The notes under the pieces were generated by a model that worked only from the letters and a program-made list of their open reading frames with translations, was not told where the DNA came from and did no database searches. Below, in pieces: positions 55,744-64,000 of a stretch of DNA of 64,000 nt. The DNA is from Streptomyces mirabilis (lineage in GTDB: Bacteria > Actinomycetota > Actinomycetes > Streptomycetales > Streptomycetaceae), in assembly GCF_039503195.1 (NCBI RefSeq), contig NZ_JBCJKP010000001.1, forward strand, positions 2,170,001 to 2,234,000, in the 5' to 3' direction. Position numbers and translations under genes: made by a program. Every line of letters starts with the position of its first letter. Position 1 is the first letter of the stretch.

Positions 55744-55780
55744 CGAAGCCCCCGGTTGTTCCCCGTGATCGGGGGCTTCG
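55744..55780 (+). terminator. Strong hairpin terminator or attenuator
   Basis: CGAAGCCCCCG (55744-55754) pairs perfectly with CGGGGGCTTCG (55770-55780), followed by TTCTG. It could end the kinase gene transcript, end a short RNA from the promoter near 55680, or attenuate the AAA gene downstream. Confidence 0.85.
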
Positions 55781-55896
55781 TTCTGCCCACACCCTCTCTT
55801 TTCGGGCGCTCCGCGCCGCGATTCGCTCACCCTCGGTCACCGAGTCAAGTGCGCCCCGTCTGCTCCCACCTCGTGGAACGGGAGCGTGCGGCACCC

Positions 55897-55926
55897 TTCG
55901 GCACGCCCATGAACCGCAGGTACGAT
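55897..55926 (+). promoter_or_regulatory. Candidate promoter of the EccA-like AAA gene
   Basis: TTCGGC (55897-55902) -N18- TACGAT (55921-55926). The -10 box is good, the -35 weak. It would give a leader of about 130 bases before the AAA gene at 56065; no riboswitch could be recognised there. Confidence 0.4.
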
Positions 55927-56064
55927 GCCTCTCGGTGCGACCTTCGGACGGCTGCTCTACGCACCGGTGCAACTCCCGTCCGCGGCACAGGGGTTCGACC
56001 AAAGCTGCCGACGGGCACCGGCCCGTTCGGAGAAGCATCGGGGGCACGGTTTGTGGGGGACGTG

Positions 56065-57930
56065 ATGGACTTCGGCATGCAGGGCCCGGAGGCCCCGGCC
56101 GACCTCGCCTGGATGCGAGGTGTGGACGCCTACACCATGGGCGCCTATCCGCAGGCGGAGGAGGAGTTCCGTACCGCGGTCCGGATGGACCCGGGCATGG
56201 CGGACGGCTGGCTCGGACTGCACGCGCTGCGGGTGGACACGACGACCGCGCTGCTGCGGATGTTCCGGCACCGGGACCGCTTCGGTGAGCAGCGCTCGCG
56301 CCACCGGCGCACGCTCAACTCCTGGTACTGGCTGGGCTGGTGGGTGCAGCCGGTACTGGAGAGCCCGCGCGATCTGCTGCTCGCGCACGCCTCGCACTGG
56401 CTGGACGGCCGCCATGTGCCCGAGCTGGACCGGGCGCTCGCGGGGCTGCCGCCGGTCGACGCCGATCATCAGGTGCGGTTTCTGCACGCCTGCCGGGCCT
56501 ATCTGGTCAAGGACTGGGAGCAGCTGGTCCGGCACACGGATCCGCTGATCGACGACCCCATGCTGGGCATAGAGGCCGGCCTCTTCGGCGGCATGGCCCG
56601 GGTCCGCCTGGAGATGTTCGGCCAGGCGGAGCCGCTCCTGTCCTCCGCGCTGATGCGCTGCCGCAGCGAGCAGCCCCAGCGCAAGGAGCTGCGGTACTGG
56701 CTCGCGCGGGCCCACGAGGGCACCGGGCGGTCGGCCGCCGCGCTGCCTCTGTACCGGGCGGTGCACCGCGTCGACCCGGCCTTCATGGACACCTCGGCCC
56801 GATTGGCCGCGATCTCCGAGGGCGACGGCTACGACGATGCCGCGGCCGACCTCGCGGCGATCACCCTCGCCGGGGTCGGGCAGGACGTCATGGACGGCCC
56901 CGACGGAATCGATCCCCTCTTCGGCGTCGAGGGCCGCGACCTGAAGCTCTCGGAGCCCGATCCTCTCCCGCCGGGCGCGTTGCCGCCGGAGACCGACGTG
57001 GTGCGCGAGAAGGCCGTGGTGCCGGTGCAACCGTTGCCGGCCGGGCCGACCGACGCCGCCTTACTTGACGAAGCGCTCGCCGAACTGGAGCGCATGGTGG
57101 GGCTGGAGCCGGTGAAGCGCCAGGTCAAGGCGTTGTCGGCGCAGCTGAACATGGCGCGGCTGCGGGCCGGACAGGGCCTGCCCGTCCAGCCGCCGAAGCG
57201 TCATTTCGTCTTCTCCGGCCCCTCGGGCACCGGCAAGACCACGGTGGCTCGCATTCTCGGACGGGTCTTCTACGCGCTCGGCCTGCTCGGCGGTGACCAC
57301 CTCGTGGAGGCACAGCGGGCGGACCTCGTGGGCGAGTATCTGGGCCAGACCGCCGTCAAGGCCAACGAGCTGATCGACTCGGCGATCGGCGGGGTCCTCT
57401 TCGTGGACGAGGCGTACGCGCTGTCGAACTCGGGCTACGGCAAGGGGGACGCGTACGGGGACGAGGCGCTGCAGGTGCTCCTGAAGCGGGCCGAGGACAA
57501 CCGCGACCACCTCGTGGTCATCCTCGCCGGCTACCCGGAGGGCATGGACCGGCTCCTGGCCGCCAACCCCGGCCTCTCCTCCCGCTTCACCACCCGGGTC
57601 GACTTCCCCTCCTACCGCCCCCTGGAACTCACCTCCATCGGTGAGGTGCTCGCCGCCGAGAACGGTGACATCTGGGACGAGGAGGCGCTCGACGAGCTCC
57701 GCTCCATCGCCGGGCACGTGGTCGACCAGGGCTGGATCGACGAACTCGGCAACGGCCGGTTCCTGCGCACCCTGTACGAGAAGAGCTGCGCGTACCGGGA
57801 CCTGCGTCTCTCCGGTTACCCGAACACGCCCTCCCGCGACGATTTGTCGACACTCCGGCTGCCGGACCTCATGCAGGCGTACGGGGAGGTGCTGTCGGGC
57901 CGGGGCCCCCAGGACCCTTCGGCGATGTGA
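56065..57930 (+). CDS. EccA/CbxX-CfqX-type AAA+ ATPase with TPR-like N-terminus
   Basis: A 621-aa cytoplasmic protein. The first 290 residues are helical, TPR-like (YPQAEEEFRTAVRMDPGMAD near 30-50), and a linker leads to an AAA+ domain with Walker A SGPSGTGKTT (about 384-393), Walker B VLFVDEAYAL (about 443-452) and sensor VVILAGYPEGMD. The layout matches EccA, the chaperone-like ATPase of type VII (ESX) secretion, and CbxX. No ESX core gene (eccB-E, esxA) is in the window. ATG at 56065 follows GGGGGA; longer in-frame starts were rejected. Confidence 0.88.
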   Translation: MDFGMQGPEAPADLAWMRGVDAYTMGAYPQAEEEFRTAVRMDPGMADGWLGLHALRVDTTTALLRMFRHRDRFGEQRSRHRRTLNSWYWLGWWVQPVLESPRDLLLAHASHWLDGRHVPELDRALAGLPPVDADHQVRFLHACRAYLVKDWEQLVRHTDPLIDDPMLGIEAGLFGGMARVRLEMFGQAEPLLSSALMRCRSEQPQRKELRYWLARAHEGTGRSAAALPLYRAVHRVDPAFMDTSARLAAISEGDGYDDAAADLAAITLAGVGQDVMDGPDGIDPLFGVEGRDLKLSEPDPLPPGALPPETDVVREKAVVPVQPLPAGPTDAALLDEALAELERMVGLEPVKRQVKALSAQLNMARLRAGQGLPVQPPKRHFVFSGPSGTGKTTVARILGRVFYALGLLGGDHLVEAQRADLVGEYLGQTAVKANELIDSAIGGVLFVDEAYALSNSGYGKGDAYGDEALQVLLKRAEDNRDHLVVILAGYPEGMDRLLAANPGLSSRFTTRVDFPSYRPLELTSIGEVLAAENGDIWDEEALDELRSIAGHVVDQGWIDELGNGRFLRTLYEKSCAYRDLRLSGYPNTPSRDDLSTLRLPDLMQAYGEVLSGRGPQDPSAM

Positions 57931-57996
57931 CCGACGGTCCTCGTCCTCGAACGCGGGATGCACCGAGGCTCTCCGGGGCGCGGCCGGTCCGGGGGT

Positions 57997-58024
57997 GTGG
58001 GGAGCCGCGCGAGCGGCTCCCCAC
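57997..58024. terminator. Bidirectional terminator between the AAA gene and CNNM genes
   Basis: GTGGGGAGCCGC (57997-58008) pairs perfectly with 58013-58024 around a GCGA tetraloop, between convergent stops at 57930 and 58031. Confidence 0.88.
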
Positions 58025-58030
58025 CCGGTG

Positions 58031-59128
58031 TCAGGTTGCCAGGGCCTGCTCGGGGGTCTCGCTGAGGCGGGGTTCCTTCAGCGGCGTGGCCACAGCGGCG
58101 GCGCCGACGTCCCGATGGGCCGGGTCGCGTACCTCGCCCACCAGGAGCTCCAGGACGTCCTCCAGCGCGACAAGGCCCAGAACCTTCCCCGACGCGTCCG
58201 CGACCTGCGCGAGGTGCGTGGCGGCGCGGCGCATCACGGTCAGGGCGTCGTCCAGCGGGAGTTCGGAGCTCAGGGTGGTCATGTGTCGCCACAGGTGCTG
58301 GGGAACCGCCCGTTCGGACTCCTCCAGGTCGAGTACGTCCTTCACATGCAGATAGCCCATGAAGACGCCGTTCTCCGCGACCACCGGGAACCGGGAGTAC
58401 CCGGTGCGGGCGGTGAGCGCGACGACCTGGCCGGGGGTGACGGAGGGGCCGACGGTGACCAGGGAGCCGTGGTCCAGGAGGACGTCGGTGACCGGTCGGG
58501 AGCCCAGTTCCAGGGCGTCTTCGAGGCGTTCCTGCTCCTTGGGGTCCAGCAGGCCCGCCTGACCTGAGTCCTCGACGAGCCGGTTGAGCTGCTCGCTCGT
58601 GAAGACCGCCTCGACCTCGTCCTTCGGTTCGACCCGGAAGAGTTTCAGGATGAGGCGGGCGCAGGCGCCCAGGGCGACGGTGACGGGACGGCACAGGCGC
58701 GCGAAGGCCACCAGGCCGGGGCTCAGCCACAGCGCCGTCTTCTCGGGCGCGGCCATCGCCAGGTTCTTCGGGACCATCTCGCCGATGACGAGGTGGAAGA
58801 AGACGACGAGGGCGAGCGCGATGACGTATCCGAGGGGGTGGATCACCCCCTCGGGGAGGTGCACCGCCTCGAAGACGGGCTCGAGCAGATGCGCCACCGT
58901 CGGTTCGGCCACCGCGCCGAGCGTCAACGAGCAGATGGTGATGCCGAACTGGGCCGCCGCCATCATCTGCGGCAGCCGCTCCAGGCCGTACAGGACCTGG
59001 CGGGCCCGCGCGGACCCGAGCGGTTCGATCTGACTGCGCCGTACGGAGACGAGCGCGAACTCGGCGCCGACGAAGAACCCGTTGGCGAGCACCAGCAACA
59101 CGGCGAACAGGAGTTGGAGCACGCTCAT
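58031..59128 (-). CDS. CNNM/CorC-type membrane protein (second of a pair)
   Basis: A 365-aa protein with an N-terminal DUF21/CNNM membrane domain (NGFFVGAEFALVSVRRSQIE, four helices to about residue 150), then a CBS pair (about 210-330). These proteins are linked to Mg2+/Co2+ export or hemolysin-C annotation. Compared with its neighbour it lacks the C-terminal CorC/HlyC (transporter-associated) domain and ends soon after the CBS pair. Its ATG overlaps the upstream stop (ATGA), so the two are translated together and may form a heteromer. Confidence 0.92.
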   Translation of the reverse strand: MSVLQLLFAVLLVLANGFFVGAEFALVSVRRSQIEPLGSARARQVLYGLERLPQMMAAAQFGITICSLTLGAVAEPTVAHLLEPVFEAVHLPEGVIHPLGYVIALALVVFFHLVIGEMVPKNLAMAAPEKTALWLSPGLVAFARLCRPVTVALGACARLILKLFRVEPKDEVEAVFTSEQLNRLVEDSGQAGLLDPKEQERLEDALELGSRPVTDVLLDHGSLVTVGPSVTPGQVVALTARTGYSRFPVVAENGVFMGYLHVKDVLDLEESERAVPQHLWRHMTTLSSELPLDDALTVMRRAATHLAQVADASGKVLGLVALEDVLELLVGEVRDPAHRDVGAAAVATPLKEPRLSETPEQALAT

Positions 59129-60459
59129 CGGACGGCCTCCGGCGCGGCAACCGCGTCGGCGGTCCTGACCAGCCGGACCCGTTCGGCCCGGTAGTGCCCG
59201 ACCTGGCGTACCGAGAGACGCCAGCCGGGCAGTTCGGCCTTGTCGCCGGGGGCCGGGATCCGGCCGAGCAGATCGGCGACGAGGCCCGCGACGGTCTCGT
59301 ACGGGCCCTCGGGCACGTCGAGGCCTATGCGCTGCAGGATGTCGACCCGACAGCTGCCGTCGGCGTCCCAGGCGGGCCGCCCGTCCTCGGACGGCACGGC
59401 GGCGAGCTCCGGCAGGTCCTTGGCGTCGTGCTCGTCGCGGACCTCGCCGACGAGTTCCTCGACGATGTCCTCCAGGGTGACCACGCCCGCCGTACCGCCG
59501 TACTCGTCGACGACGACGGCGATCGGCTGCTGGTTGCGCAGCTGCTCCAGCAGGGGCTGCACGGGAAGGGTCTCCGGGACCAGCAGCGGGGCCTGGGCGA
59601 TCCGGCCGACAGGGGTGCGCAGCCGGTCCTGGGAGGGAATCGCCAGGGCGTCCTTGAGGTGCGCCATGCCGACGATCTCGTCGATCCGCTCCCGGTAGAC
59701 GGGGAAACGGGAGAGGCCGGTGGCGCGGGTGAGGTTGACGACGTCCTCGGCCGTGGCGGAGGACTGGAGCGCGCTGACCCGAACCCGCGGGGTCATGACG
59801 TGCTGCGCGGTCAGGTCGGCGAGCGAGATGGTCCGTACGAAGAGATCCGCGGTGTCCTGCTCCAGGGCGCCGGCCTGGGCCGAGTGCCGGGCCAGGGAGA
59901 CGAGCTCGCCGGGGGTGCGGGCGGAGGCCAGCTCCTCGGCGGGTTCGACACCCAGGGCCCGTACGAGCCGGTTGGCGACGGTGTTGAGCGCGGCGATCAC
60001 CGGCCGGAAGAGGCGGGAGAAGACGTGCTGCGGGCCCGCGACGAAGCGGGCGACCTGAAGCGGCTTGGAGACCGCCCAGTTCTTGGGCACGAGTTCGCCG
60101 ATCACCATCTGCACGGCCGCGGCGAGCAGCATGCCGACCACGACGGCGACACCGGACACGGCGCCCTCGGGCAGTCCGATCGCGGTGAAGGGTCCGTGCA
60201 GCAGTTCGGCGAGCGCGGGTTCGGCGAGCATGCCGACGACGAGCGAGGTGATGGTGATGCCGAGCTGGGTGCCGGAGAGCTGGAAGGACAGCTCCTTGAG
60301 CGATTCGACGACCGTACCGGCCCGTCGGTCGCCTTCGGCCGCCGCCTTCTCGGCGTCGGGCCGCTCGACCGTGACGAGGCCGAACTCGGCCGCCACGAAG
60401 AAGCCGTTGGCGAGGATCAGCAGGAACGCCGCCCCAAGGAGCAGCAGGGGGATGGTCAT
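59125..60459 (-). CDS. CNNM/CorC-type membrane protein with CBS and CorC domains
   Basis: A 444-aa protein: CNNM membrane domain (NGFFVAAEFGLVTVERPDAE, IGELVPKNWAVSKP), a CBS pair (about 205-335, VMTPRVRVSAL; VVDEYGGTAGVVTLEDIVEE) and a C-terminal CorC/HlyC domain (SCRVDILQRIGL to the end). It is a full-length family member and probably a divalent cation transporter or regulator. It is the first gene of the pair; a 203-bp gap with a terminator precedes it. Confidence 0.93.
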   Translation of the reverse strand: MTIPLLLLGAAFLLILANGFFVAAEFGLVTVERPDAEKAAAEGDRRAGTVVESLKELSFQLSGTQLGITITSLVVGMLAEPALAELLHGPFTAIGLPEGAVSGVAVVVGMLLAAAVQMVIGELVPKNWAVSKPLQVARFVAGPQHVFSRLFRPVIAALNTVANRLVRALGVEPAEELASARTPGELVSLARHSAQAGALEQDTADLFVRTISLADLTAQHVMTPRVRVSALQSSATAEDVVNLTRATGLSRFPVYRERIDEIVGMAHLKDALAIPSQDRLRTPVGRIAQAPLLVPETLPVQPLLEQLRNQQPIAVVVDEYGGTAGVVTLEDIVEELVGEVRDEHDAKDLPELAAVPSEDGRPAWDADGSCRVDILQRIGLDVPEGPYETVAGLVADLLGRIPAPGDKAELPGWRLSVRQVGHYRAERVRLVRTADAVAAPEAVR

Positions 60460-60583
60460 GATGCCGCCGCCTCGATATGTCGGGAGGGGGCGGCGCAGGT
60501 ACTACAGGACGATCCGTCCATCGCTGGAGGGAGTCACTCCTCGGGTAGCAGGGGGCCTCTGAGTCACCAGGTGGAAAATCAGC

Positions 60584-60612
60584 GGCGGAGGCGCAACGAA
60601 AACGCCTCCGCC
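60584..60612 (-). terminator. Terminator downstream of the PH-domain gene
   Basis: GGCGGAGGCG (60584-60593) pairs perfectly with CGCCTCCGCC (60603-60612); on the minus strand the loop is T-rich. It follows the stop of the his/rib-linked gene run at 60663 and precedes the CNNM pair. Confidence 0.85.
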
Positions 60613-60662
60613 AACAGATTAATCAAGACATGGGCCCGTACGGCAGGGTGGAAGGCCGAGAG

Positions 60663-61117
60663 TCAGCCGTGATGTTGCTCCGGGTCGCCGATGGAGCGGG
60701 CCTCTGCGAGCGCGCGCAGGGCGCGGGCGTCCTGGATCGCGCGCTGTTTCGCGATGCCCGGCTGGATGCCGAGCACGGGCAGGCTGGTGCCGTCGCTGAG
60801 GTTGAGGAACACCCAGGGGTCGCCGGGGCGCAGGTTGACCTGGAGGATCTCCGCCCACTCGAGGTGTCGCCTGCTGGTGATGTTCACCACGGTGACGCCG
60901 GTCTCGTCGGCGACGACCTTGGGCCGCGAGAGCATCAGCAGGACACCGAAGAGCAGCGCGCCGATGAAGACGAAGCTGAGCTTCTCCCCGGGCTGAGCTG
61001 TTCGAGGAGCATCGCGACCGTCGCTATGACGACGAAGATCGCGACGCCCGCGGTGAGCAGCACGGCCCGGGTGAGGGACGGCCGGAACGTGACGGGGAGC
61101 GTGGGAAGGTCGGGCAT
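60663..61117 (-). pseudogene. PH-domain membrane protein gene with a one-base frameshift
   Basis: The N-terminal part (MPDLPTLPVTFRPSLTRAVL, then a membrane segment with TAGVAIFVVIATVAMLL) and the C-terminal PH-like part (RPKVVADETGVTVVNITSRR, GDPWVFLNLSDGTSLPVLG) are in different frames. Adding one base to the run at 60986-60989 restores a 151-aa frame. The intact protein would be a small two-helix membrane protein with a bacterial PH domain. It lies 17 bp after hisG, in the rib-his run. Base-calling error is as likely as real loss. Confidence 0.85.
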
Positions 61118-61134
61118 GGCTTCGGTCGGGGTCC

Positions 61135-61992
61135 TCAGAGGCGGCAGGCGTGGATGGCCGTGGTCAGGATGGCCCGCGCGCCGAGCGCGTAGAGGTCGTC
61201 CATGATCTGCTGGGCCTCCTTGGCGGGCACCATGGCACGGACGGCGACCCAGCCCTCGTTGTGCAGCGGGGAGATGGTCGGCGACTCCAGGCCGGGCGTG
61301 AGCGCGACGGCCTTCTCCAGGTGCTCGGCGCGGCAGTCGTAGTCCATCATCACGTACGTACGTGCGACCAGGACGCCCTGGAGCCGACGCAGGAACTGCT
61401 GCACCTTGGGCTCGGCGTCCTCGGAGGTGTCGGCCCCGACCCGGCGGATGACGACGGCCTCGGACTTCATGATCGGGTCGCCGAAGACCTCGAGGCCCGC
61501 GTTGCGCAGCGAGGTTCCGGTCTCGACGACGTCCGCGATGACCTCGGCGACACCGAGTTCGATCGCGGTCTCGACGGCGCCGTCGAGGTGGACGACGGAG
61601 GCGTCGATGCCGCCGTCGGCGAGGTGCTTGGCCACGATGCCCTCGTAGGAGGTGGCGACCGTCATGCCGCCGAGGTCCTCGATGCCCTTGGCGGTGCCGG
61701 GCTTGGTGGCGAAGCGGAACGTCGAGCGGGCGAAGCCGAGCGGGAGGATCTCCTCCGCGTTGGCGCCCGAGTCGATGAGCAGGTCGCGGCCGGTGATGCC
61801 GATGTCGAGACGGCCGGAGGAGACGTAGATCGCGATGTCGCGGGGGCGGAGGTAGAAGAACTCGACCTCGTTGCCCGGGTCGACGATGCGCAGTTCCTTG
61901 GACTCCCGGCGCTGCTGGTAGCCGGCCTCATGCAGCATCTCCGCCGCAGGGCCTGACAGGGAACCCTTGTTGGGGACGGCGATGCGCAGCAT
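61135..61992 (-). CDS. hisG: ATP phosphoribosyltransferase (long form)
   Basis: A 285-aa enzyme for the first step of histidine synthesis, joining ATP and PRPP. It has DIGITGRDLLIDSGA, the PRPP-loop-like EVIADVVETGTSLRNAGLEVFG (about 150-172) and a C-terminal regulatory domain (PTISPLHNEGWVAVRAMV) for histidine feedback, so it is the long HisG that needs no HisZ. It follows hisE by 57 bp. Confidence 0.97.
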   Translation of the reverse strand: MLRIAVPNKGSLSGPAAEMLHEAGYQQRRESKELRIVDPGNEVEFFYLRPRDIAIYVSSGRLDIGITGRDLLIDSGANAEEILPLGFARSTFRFATKPGTAKGIEDLGGMTVATSYEGIVAKHLADGGIDASVVHLDGAVETAIELGVAEVIADVVETGTSLRNAGLEVFGDPIMKSEAVVIRRVGADTSEDAEPKVQQFLRRLQGVLVARTYVMMDYDCRAEHLEKAVALTPGLESPTISPLHNEGWVAVRAMVPAKEAQQIMDDLYALGARAILTTAIHACRL

Positions 61993-62049
61993 GAGGTCGG
62001 CTTCCTTCGTTCGTGCGTACGATACGTACGGGATTGCGGGGTTTACGGC

Positions 62050-62322
62050 TCAGAGGTGGGCGTACACGTCGTCGAGGGAGATCCCGCGCGCCACCATCAT
62101 CACCTGAACGTGGTAGAGGAGCTGCGAGATCTCCTCGGCGGCGGCGTCCTTGCCCTCGTACTCGGCGGCCATCCAGACCTCGGCGGCCTCTTCGACGACC
62201 TTCTTGCCGATGGCGTGGACGCCCTTGCCGACCAGTTCGGCGGTGCGCGAAGTGGTGGGATCGCCGGTGGCGGCCTTGTGCTGGAGCTCGGCGAAGAGCT
62301 CCTCGAACGTCTTCTTGGACAT
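62050..62322 (-). CDS. hisE: Phosphoribosyl-ATP diphosphatase
   Basis: A 90-aa MazG-like all-helical pyrophosphatase for the second histidine step. [33 protein letters not shown] (metal-binding EExxE) and [13 protein letters not shown] are typical. ATG at 62322 (MSKKTFEEL) is chosen over one 12 bases upstream. HisE is separate from HisI here, as in other actinobacteria. Confidence 0.97.
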   Translation of the reverse strand: MSKKTFEELFAELQHKAATGDPTTSRTAELVGKGVHAIGKKVVEEAAEVWMAAEYEGKDAAAEEISQLLYHVQVMMVARGISLDDVYAHL

Positions 62323-62356
62323 GATGCTGCCCACCCTACGCGCTACCGCCCCTGCC

Positions 62357-62842
62357 TCAGTGCCAGGGTTCGGATACTGAGCGCAGTGTGGCCGCGGTCG
62401 CCACGGCGGCCGTCACCGCCTCGTGTCCCTTGTCCTCGTTGGAGCCCTCGATGCCCGCACGGTCGAGAGCCTGCTCCTCGGTGTCGCAGGTCAGCACGCC
62501 GAAGCCGATGGGGACGCCGGTGTCGATGGAGACCTGGGTGAGGCCCTGGGTGACACCCTGGCACACGTATTCGAAATGCGGGGTACCGCCGCGGATGACG
62601 ACGCCGAGCGCGACGATCGCGTCGTAGCCGCGGCCCGCGAGGACCTTGGCGACGACCGGCAGCTCGAAGCTGCCGGGGACCCTGAGCAGGGTCGGCTCGT
62701 CGATCCCGAGCTCGTGCAGGGCGCGCAGCGCGCCGTTGACGAGGCCGTCCATCACCTTTTCGTGCCACTGTGCCGCGATGACCGCGACCCGCAGGTCGCC
62801 GCAGTTGCGTACGGACAGTTCAGGTGCACCCTTGCCGCTCAC
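62357..62842 (-). CDS. ribH: 6,7-dimethyl-8-ribityllumazine synthase
   Basis: A 161-aa lumazine synthase, the penultimate step of riboflavin synthesis. It has [41 protein letters not shown] and [17 protein letters not shown], with the catalytic His in PHFEYV. Start GTG at 62842. It follows ribBA by 22 bp and precedes hisE by 34 bp, so riboflavin and histidine genes are in one run. Confidence 0.98.
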   Translation of the reverse strand: MSGKGAPELSVRNCGDLRVAVIAAQWHEKVMDGLVNGALRALHELGIDEPTLLRVPGSFELPVVAKVLAGRGYDAIVALGVVIRGGTPHFEYVCQGVTQGLTQVSIDTGVPIGFGVLTCDTEEQALDRAGIEGSNEDKGHEAVTAAVATAATLRSVSEPWH

Positions 62843-62864
62843 GTCTCTCCTCAGTGCTTTCTTG

Positions 62865-64000
62865 TTACTGGTTGCCGCAGGCGGACACGGTGGCCGTGTC
62901 GAGCCAGGGCAGGTCGTGACCCATCCGGTCCCGCTTGGTGCGCAGGTAGCGGAGGTTGTGCTCGCCCGCCTGTACGGGCATCGGCTCCCGGCGCGTGACC
63001 TTGAGGCCGTGCCGGACCAGGGCGTCGGTCTTGTCGGGGTTGTTGGTCAGCAGGCGCAGGCTGTGGACGCCGAGGTCCTGAAGGATCTGCGCGCTCGCGC
63101 CGTAGTCCCGGGCGTCGGCGGGCAGGCCGAGTTCCAGGTTGGCGTCGAGGGTGTCGCGGCCGCGCTCCTGGAGCTCGTAGGCGCGCAGCTTGGACAACAG
63201 GCCGATGCCGCGCCCCTCGTGCCCACGCAGGTAGACCACGACGCCCCGGCCCTCGGCCTGGACGCGCTCCATGGAGGTCTGGAGCTGGGGACCGCAGTCG
63301 CAGCGCAGCGAGTGGAAGATGTCGCCGGTCAGGCACTCGGAGTGGACTCGGACGAGGACGTCGTCGCCGTCGCCGATCTCGCCGTGCACCAGGGCGACGT
63401 GCTCGACGCCGTCGACGGTGGAGCGGTAGCCGTACGCCGTGAACTCGCCGAAGGTGGTGGGCAGTTGCGTCTTGGCCTCGCGGCGGACGGTGGGCTCCGC
63501 GGTACGGCGGTAGGCGATCAGGTCCTCGATGGAGATGATCGTCAGACCGTGCTTGCGGGCGAACGGGATCAGCTCGGGCAGACGGAGCATGCGTCCGTCC
63601 TCCCCGGCGATCTCGACGATCGCGCCGGCCGGGCGCAGTCCCGCGAGCCGGGCGAGGTCGACGGCGGCCTCGGTGTGGCCGTTGCGGACGAGGACACCGC
63701 CGGGCTTGGCGCGCAGCGGGAAGATGTGGCCGGGGCGCACGAAGTCGCCCGCCTCGGCCGCGCCGCCGGCCAGCAGCCGCAGTGTGGTGGCGCGGTCGGC
63801 CGCGGAGATGCCGGTGGACACGCCGTGGGCGGCGGAGGCGTCCACCGAGACGGTGAACGCGGTCTTCATCGACTCGGTGTTGTTCTCGACCATTTGGGGG
63901 AGCTGGAGGCGGTCGAGTTCGTCGCCCTCCATGGGCGCGCAGATCAGCCCACGGCACTCGCTCATCATGAAGGCGATGATCTCGGGGGTCGCCTTCTCGG
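62865..64000 (-). CDS. ribBA: Bifunctional DHBP synthase / GTP cyclohydrolase II (5' end outside window)
   Basis: The frame is open to base 64000, so the N-terminus is missing. The RibB half (to about 63480) makes 3,4-dihydroxy-2-butanone 4-phosphate: [30 protein letters not shown] and [14 protein letters not shown]. The RibA half opens [24 protein letters not shown] with the zinc Cys residues, [11 protein letters not shown] and a long C-terminal part ending [11 protein letters not shown]. Both active sites look intact. The promoter or any FMN riboswitch lies upstream of the window. Confidence 0.97.
   Translation of the reverse strand, partial: EKATPEIIAFMMSECRGLICAPMEGDELDRLQLPQMVENNTESMKTAFTVSVDASAAHGVSTGISAADRATTLRLLAGGAAEAGDFVRPGHIFPLRAKPGGVLVRNGHTEAAVDLARLAGLRPAGAIVEIAGEDGRMLRLPELIPFARKHGLTIISIEDLIAYRRTAEPTVRREAKTQLPTTFGEFTAYGYRSTVDGVEHVALVHGEIGDGDDVLVRVHSECLTGDIFHSLRCDCGPQLQTSMERVQAEGRGVVVYLRGHEGRGIGLLSKLRAYELQERGRDTLDANLELGLPADARDYGASAQILQDLGVHSLRLLTNNPDKTDALVRHGLKVTRREPMPVQAGEHNLRYLRTKRDRMGHDLPWLDTATVSACGNQ

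Noticed and set aside
55930..56064. Possible riboswitch in the leader of the EccA-like gene
   Set aside because: The stretch has GC-rich stems, but none of the known cobalamin, c-di-AMP or other conserved cores could be matched.
60460..60583. Possible Mg2+ (M-box) riboswitch before the CNNM/CorC pair
   Set aside because: The context is tempting and GAGTCAC repeats and small palindromes are present, but the conserved M-box core is not recognisable.

Overview
The window reads as chromosomal DNA of a Streptomyces or very close relative. Base composition is very GC-rich with G/C-biased third codon positions, GTG and TTG starts are common, and several genes are characteristic of the group: a conservon (cvnABCD), rbpA behind a sigma-R type promoter, a Ppm1-like polyprenol mannose synthase, a GH18 chitinase with DasR-type sites, and an EccA-like AAA protein. 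From memory, the stretch rbpA - fxsA - ppm1 - chitinase - AAA - hisG/hisE/ribH/ribBA matches the order of a core region of the S. coelicolor chromosome; I could not check this. Both ends are cut: a GGDEF/EAL-type gene runs in from the left and ribBA runs out on the right.

Layout. 1-4.4 kb: c-di-GMP type protein, then glycerol uptake and phosphorylation (glpF-glpK). 4.4-12.4 kb (minus): conservon cvnA-B-C-D, with a fused hydantoinase/5-oxoprolinase gene between cvnC and cvnD. 12.8-14.4 kb: an unknown membrane protein and a broken GMC oxidoreductase. 14.4-21.6 kb (minus): a three-gene SMC-like operon (kleisin-like, small winged-helix-like, 1564-aa SMC-like ATPase) resembling MukBEF/MksBEF/Wadjet but with no recognisable JetD/MksG nuclease. 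21.9-27.3 kb: a FadR-type GntR regulator divergent from a 5-oxoproline module (MFS permease, D-glutamate-cyclase-like protein, pxpA, pxpB, pxpC). 27.3-30.4 kb (minus): two GT4 glycosyltransferases and an SGNH hydrolase. 30.5-39.4 kb: HEAT- and ankyrin-repeat proteins, a small membrane protein with an FtsK-like ATPase, yczR/yczE, a glycerophosphodiesterase and an Atg22/UMF1-like transporter. 39.6-45.1 kb: rbpA, fxsA, ppm1, an amidohydrolase, an Lrp regulator and a small CPDC protein. 45.1-49 kb: phosphotransferase, lipocalin-like protein and acyl-CoA dehydrogenase. 49-55.6 kb: secreted chitinase, TetR, secreted M1-like and C39-like peptidases, a P-loop kinase. 55.6-60.5 kb: a promoter/palindrome/terminator unit, the EccA-like AAA protein and two CNNM/CorC-type membrane proteins. 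60.6-64 kb (minus): PH-domain protein, hisG, hisE, ribH, ribBA.

The most notable item is the SMC-like operon. Its promoter region carries five roughly 23-bp direct repeats, and three 13-bp repeats lie between its second and third genes. The residue after the Walker B Asp of the ATPase is Asn rather than Glu. Two unrelated enzyme types for 5-oxoproline/hydantoin-like substrates are present within 20 kb. Three otherwise normal genes are each broken by a one-base indel in a short G/C run, which suggests base-calling error as much as real pseudogenes. I saw no tRNA, rRNA, CRISPR array, insertion sequence or prophage.
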